Source: CALMZY01 sp052033915
GTDB lineage: Bacteria > Verrucomicrobiota > Kiritimatiellia > CAIQIC01 > JAGNIJ01
Reading direction: 5' to 3'
Length of the DNA stretch: 64,000 nt
Assembly: GCA_052033915.1 (NCBI GenBank)
Contig: JBPOJF010000009.1
Location: forward strand, 62,001-126,000
Both the position numbers and the translations under genes were made by a program. The notes under the pieces were generated by a model. That model was not told where the DNA came from. It saw only the letters and a program-made list of their open reading frames with translations, and made no database searches. Positions 60,457 to 64,000 of this stretch are shown here, piece by piece. Numbering within the stretch: position 1 is the stretch's first letter; every line of letters starts with the position of its first letter.

Positions 60457-63138
60457 ATGTTCAGGTATCTCAACAAGAAATGGCGCCGCGCCGCGGCCTT
60501 CCTGATGGCGGTTACGTTTTTGGGCGGTGCCATTCCGGCGCCGGCCCAGCGTCCTCTTCCGCCGCAGACTCAGCCCGTCGCGCTGAACATCCCCGTCGCG
60601 GGGCAGGATCTGCCTGTCGCCGCTCCGATCAGCGGCGCGGACAAGCTGGTCTCCCTGAATTTCCGCGATGCGCCGCTTGACCAGGTCCTGCAGTTCTACA
60701 GCGAAATCACCGGCCGCACGCTGATCAAGTCGCCCGGCATCAACGCCACGATCACCCTGCGGGGTCAGACGCGGCTGACCCAGAGGGAAGCCCTGCAGGC
60801 CATCGAGAGCGTTCTCGCGATGAACAACGTCACGCTGGTGCCCATGGGCGAGAAGTTCCTGAAGGTCGTCCAGCCGACGGCCGCGCGGCAGGAGGCGATG
60901 GCGATCGGAGGGCATTTGCCGGAGAAGCCGTTTGCGGATACGGACCAGTTGATCAGCCAGATTGTTCCCCTCAAGTACATCGAGATTGCCGAGGCGCAGA
61001 CCCTGATCCAGGGATTCCTCCACGGCTACGGGAAAATCCAGCCGCTCGAGCGGTCCAACAGCCTGCTGATCACGGACACCTCCGGCAATCTCCGGCGGAT
61101 TCTGGAAATCCTCGATTACGTGGACCAGCCGACCGAGATCAAGGTGGAGACCCGAATCTACGAACTCAAGTATGCCGAGGCCGCCAAGATCGCCTCGCGC
61201 CTCAACGAACTGCTGGGTGATTCGCAGACCAAGGAGGAGAAGCCCCGCGTGGCCGCGGCGCCGGCCCCGATTCCCTCGCCGCCGGGCGTGATTCGCGCCC
61301 GCGCGCCGGGGATCGAAGCGGCCCAGCCGGAGGCGGCCATCGAAGCGGCGTTGGCCGAGCGCGGCATCGTGCAGGGCAAGGTGAAGATCATTGCCGATGA
61401 CCGGACGAATATCCTGATCGTCATTTCCCGCCCGTCCAACTTCTACTTCTTCGACAAGATCGTGGCCGTTCTCGACCGGCCGGTGGAGCCCGATGTCATC
61501 GTCCGCGTCGTGGCACTCGAGTACGCGAAGGCCGAGGAGATCGCGTCCATCCTCAACGAGTTCATCGGGGCCGCCAAGGCGGAGACGAAGAGCGGTGCGC
61601 CGGCCGCCGCGGCGGCCGGGACCGAGGCGGGTCGGGAAGGCGCGGAGGCGGGGGGCAGCCAGGCCCTGCAGGACTACATCGCGCGTCAGGCGGCCGCCAC
61701 GGATCGTCTTCGCCATGCGGTCACGGAAGAAAAGGCCAAGATCGGCCAACTCTCCCCCAACACCAAGATTCTTGCCGACAAGCGCACCAACGCGCTTCTG
61801 CTCATGGGCACCAAGGGTGACCTCGCCGCGCTGGAGGATGTCATCGACCGCCTGGATACGATGCTCGCGCAGGTCCTGATTGAAGCCGTCATTCTGGAAA
61901 TCGGGCTGAACAAGAATCAGGAGTACGGCATTGACTGGCTCCAGCGCTCGATGACGGTGAACAGCGACAACCGCGTCGGACCCCACAGCGGCGTCGGCGT
62001 GCACGATCCCGTGTACGCGTTCGGCGGCGGGCAGAACCTGAACGGTACGACCTTCAGGTCGGGCGATTCCATCGCGCGGGATACGACCCTGCCGTCCGGC
62101 ATCTCCTACTTCACGACGATCTTCGACCTCAACATTGACGCCGTGATCCGCATGGCGGCCAGTTCGTCCGACGCGAAGATCCTTTCGACGCCGGTAATCC
62201 TGACCACGGACAACACGGAGGCCAAGATCGTTGTCGGCGAGGAGCGCCCCGTGGTCACCTCGACCAGCACGTCAACCGCCGGCCAGCAGACGTCCGGGTA
62301 CGAGTATCGCAACATCGGTATCGAGTTGACGGTGACCCCGCGCATCAATCCCCAGCGGTATGTCGTGATGGAGATCACGCAGTCCGCGGACAACTTGAAG
62401 GATACGACCAAGATCGACGAGAACGACGTGCCCATCATCACCAAGCGCGAGATGAAGGCGCAGATCGCGGTCGCCAGCCGCTCGACGATCGTGCTCGGCG
62501 GCCTGGTCAGCAACGAGCGGCGGAAGAGCCGCGCCAAAGTTCCGATCCTGGGCGACATCCCGATTCTCGGGACCCTGTTCCGTTACGACAAGGACACGGA
62601 CAACCGGACCGAACTGCTCGTCCTGCTCACGCCGTACGTCCTGACGACGCCGGAAGAAGCGCAGCGGGAGACGGAGCGGCTGCACAACGCCACGGCGGCC
62701 TCCAAGGTCAAGTGGTATCGGGGCTGGTCGGACAGCCCCCTGACGAAGCCGTCGCGGGCGCAGATGAACGCCAGGGAGCGCGCGGTATCCGATGCCGAGC
62801 GGCAGGCGCGCGTGGACGCGAAGACTCTGAAGCGCGAGGGAGTTCAGGACCGGACCAAGCCGCGCATCACCGTCGTTGTGCCTTCCGAGATCGAATACGA
62901 GGCCGAGGAATTCGTTGCCGGCGAACTGCACGAAATGCCGACGCCCGCGACCGAAGCGGTCGATGCCCCCACGGTATCGAAGCCGCTCTCCCGCGAGGAC
63001 GACGAGGAGGAAACGCCGGTTGCCGTACCGCCTCCCGCGGACCTTGCGGAACCGGTTGAGGCGGAAGAACCGGCGGATGATCCGGCGGCGGGTTCTCCGG
63101 AAGAAGATGCCGGCGCGGATGATGCGCCGCAACAGTAG
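60457..63138 (+). CDS. gspD: Type II secretion outer-membrane secretin GspD
   Basis: An 893-residue secretin. Signal peptide FLMAVTFLGGAIPAPAQ, N0 domain (LVSLNFRDAPLDQVLQFYSE near 65), N1-N3 domains (about 160-360), with two Ala/Pro/Glu-rich insertions near 265-300 and 370-405. The secretin barrel domain (about 500-740) includes VPILGDIPILGTLFRYDKDT near 700. A C-terminal Pro/Glu/Ala-rich tail of about 120 residues (from about 770) replaces the usual S-domain, so a pilotin site is not evident. It forms the outer-membrane channel. Confidence 0.94.
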   Translation: MFRYLNKKWRRAAAFLMAVTFLGGAIPAPAQRPLPPQTQPVALNIPVAGQDLPVAAPISGADKLVSLNFRDAPLDQVLQFYSEITGRTLIKSPGINATITLRGQTRLTQREALQAIESVLAMNNVTLVPMGEKFLKVVQPTAARQEAMAIGGHLPEKPFADTDQLISQIVPLKYIEIAEAQTLIQGFLHGYGKIQPLERSNSLLITDTSGNLRRILEILDYVDQPTEIKVETRIYELKYAEAAKIASRLNELLGDSQTKEEKPRVAAAPAPIPSPPGVIRARAPGIEAAQPEAAIEAALAERGIVQGKVKIIADDRTNILIVISRPSNFYFFDKIVAVLDRPVEPDVIVRVVALEYAKAEEIASILNEFIGAAKAETKSGAPAAAAAGTEAGREGAEAGGSQALQDYIARQAAATDRLRHAVTEEKAKIGQLSPNTKILADKRTNALLLMGTKGDLAALEDVIDRLDTMLAQVLIEAVILEIGLNKNQEYGIDWLQRSMTVNSDNRVGPHSGVGVHDPVYAFGGGQNLNGTTFRSGDSIARDTTLPSGISYFTTIFDLNIDAVIRMAASSSDAKILSTPVILTTDNTEAKIVVGEERPVVTSTSTSTAGQQTSGYEYRNIGIELTVTPRINPQRYVVMEITQSADNLKDTTKIDENDVPIITKREMKAQIAVASRSTIVLGGLVSNERRKSRAKVPILGDIPILGTLFRYDKDTDNRTELLVLLTPYVLTTPEEAQRETERLHNATAASKVKWYRGWSDSPLTKPSRAQMNARERAVSDAERQARVDAKTLKREGVQDRTKPRITVVVPSEIEYEAEEFVAGELHEMPTPATEAVDAPTVSKPLSREDDEEETPVAVPPPADLAEPVEAEEPADDPAAGSPEEDAGADDAPQQ

Positions 63139-63202
63139 CCGGGATTGAAGTCTTGATCGGGCGTCGGCGCCGGGGTACACTTGTCCCTCAATGGAGGTCA
63201 AT

Positions 63203-63640
63203 GTGGCTGGGAACTCCGAGAAATCGAAAACTCGAACCCCCTTGCAGGACATTGTCTTCGACTGTCCGCACTGCAATAAGAGTCTTTCCATTGATCCCCG
63301 GGGCGCGGGCCTCATGGTTGTCTGTCCCGACTGCGAGCAGCAGGTGCAGGTGCCGGGTATGCCCTTGGCCGAGCGCAACCAGGCGGCCGCTCCGACTCCG
63401 CCTCCGGGCTCCGCCGATTGCGCCGAAGCCCTGGCGGCGGCCCAGGCGAAAATTGAGCAGCTTGCGGAAAGCCTGGAGGAAACCCGTGAGCGCCGCCGGT
63501 ATCTCGAGAAGATGCGGGCGGACAACATGGCGAGCTACGAGTTGATCCGCAAGGACCTCGTGACCATTCAGAACGCGCTGGATCGCATCGTCGCCGTCAT
63601 TCAGGACGCGACGACGGAAAAGACTTCAGAAAAGGGTTGA
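63203..63640 (+). CDS. Zinc-ribbon / coiled-coil protein at the end of the gsp operon
   Basis: About 145 residues. GTG 63203 is favoured because GGAGG lies five bases before it; ATG 63191 would add four residues. A zinc ribbon (DCPHCNKSLSID ... VVCPDCEQQVQVP, about 18-50) precedes a linker and a coiled coil (ALAAAQAKIEQLAESLEETRERR, in parts, about 75-100). No membrane segment. A regulatory or docking role with the secretion system is inferred from its place only. Confidence 0.72.
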   Translation: MAGNSEKSKTRTPLQDIVFDCPHCNKSLSIDPRGAGLMVVCPDCEQQVQVPGMPLAERNQAAAPTPPPGSADCAEALAAAQAKIEQLAESLEETRERRRYLEKMRADNMASYELIRKDLVTIQNALDRIVAVIQDATTEKTSEKG

Positions 63641-63660
63641 TGGCCGGGCCGCATCCGCCG

Positions 63661-64000
63661 TCATTTCCTCAGCCTTTTCACGAACCGCTCCATCCTCGCC
63701 ATCGCTTCCTTGATGTTGTCCATCGAGGTCGCATACGCGCAACGGAGGAATCCCTCGCCGCAATCGCCGAACGCGTTGCCGGGAACGGCGGCGACTTTTT
63801 CCTCGTCGAGGAGCTTCAGGGCGAATTCCCTGGAGGTCAGGCCCATGCCCCCGATGTTCGGGAACGCGTAGAACGCGCCGCGCGGCTTGCTGCAAGGGAG
63901 GCCCATTTCCCGGAAGGACTGGTCCAGGAAGTTGCGGCGCTTGCGGTATTCCTCCCGCATCTGCGCCACGTCGAAGTCCGCGCGGGTCAGCGCCTCGATC
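63661..64000 (-). CDS. Class I/II aminotransferase (3' part; 5' end outside window)
   Basis: The last 113 codons of a PLP-dependent aminotransferase. KRRNFLDQSFREMGL, KPRGAFYAFPNI and AAVPGNAFGDCGEGFLRCAYATS are the C-terminal signature of AspC/aromatic-type class I enzymes, including the Arg that binds the substrate carboxylate (FLRCAYA). The PLP lysine lies outside. The substrate cannot be read. It converges on the zinc-ribbon gene. Confidence 0.9.
   Translation of the reverse strand, partial: IEALTRADFDVAQMREEYRKRRNFLDQSFREMGLPCSKPRGAFYAFPNIGGMGLTSREFALKLLDEEKVAAVPGNAFGDCGEGFLRCAYATSMDNIKEAMARMERFVKRLRK

Overview
The window is a GC-rich (roughly 60-65% by eye) chromosomal segment of a free-living bacterium with an outer membrane. 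It probably belongs to the PVC group, with Kiritimatiellota or Verrucomicrobiota the best guess. The clues are a PEP-CTERM surface protein, pseudopilins of the 'AFTLIELL' type, bactofilins, a single-RRM RNA-binding protein, GYF_2/coiled-coil proteins, a DUF1846 protein, and many short dispersed repeats that run into reading frames. None of these proves the phylum. I saw no rRNA, tRNA, CRISPR array or intact insertion sequence.

Layout. 1-4.5 kb: the end of a radical-SAM gene, a HEAT/RNA-methyltransferase fusion, and a LacI regulator with three matching operators in front of a PEP-CTERM gene. 4.5-16 kb: zwf-pgl, a GYF_2 protein, a small zincin, DUF1846, an OmpA-like and a DUF3108 protein, the tail-specific protease Prc, an unknown membrane-anchored protein, a small zinc-finger protein and an amidohydrolase. 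16-27 kb: ilvD, then a four-gene minus-strand signalling operon (PhnD-like/PAS sensor, REC-PAS-GAF protein, PAS histidine kinase, CheY-like regulator) divergent from a large YgfK-type Fe-S flavoenzyme. 27-35.5 kb: an unknown membrane protein and a very long GYF_2/coiled-coil protein, two bactofilins (one with a zinc ribbon), an RRM protein, a PIN-PhoH ATPase and a D,D-carboxypeptidase. 35.7-46.6 kb: a P-type cation ATPase, a PiT phosphate transporter, FHA plus family 2 glycosyltransferase genes, rlmD, an RluA-type pseudouridine synthase and cstA. 46.6-49.4 kb: a three-gene glycosyltransferase operon. 49.7-51 kb: a BglII-family restriction endonuclease overlapping an MT-A70 methyltransferase. 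51.2-63.6 kb: a candidate structured RNA followed by a type II secretion (pseudopilus) operon, gspE-F-G-H-I-J-K, a PilM/PilN-like fusion, a PilO-like gene, gspD and a zinc-ribbon gene. The window ends in an aminotransferase gene.

The most unusual signal is the repeats. One family is a pair of 17-bp palindromes (core TTTCCAAGGGTTGGAAA) whose members are 31 bp apart at all three loci. Others are 7-bp-period repeats (for example AGTCCAA) that often form inverted pairs between genes. In the secretion operon these repeats lie in the leader peptides of four consecutive minor pseudopilins, just before the prepilin cleavage site, where the encoded peptide should be removed. Elsewhere they encode C-terminal tails.

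The secretion genes should form one envelope-spanning machine: ATPase, platform, pseudopilus, assembly proteins and secretin. Its substrates cannot be read from the window. GspC and a prepilin peptidase are not seen here and must be encoded elsewhere or be absent.
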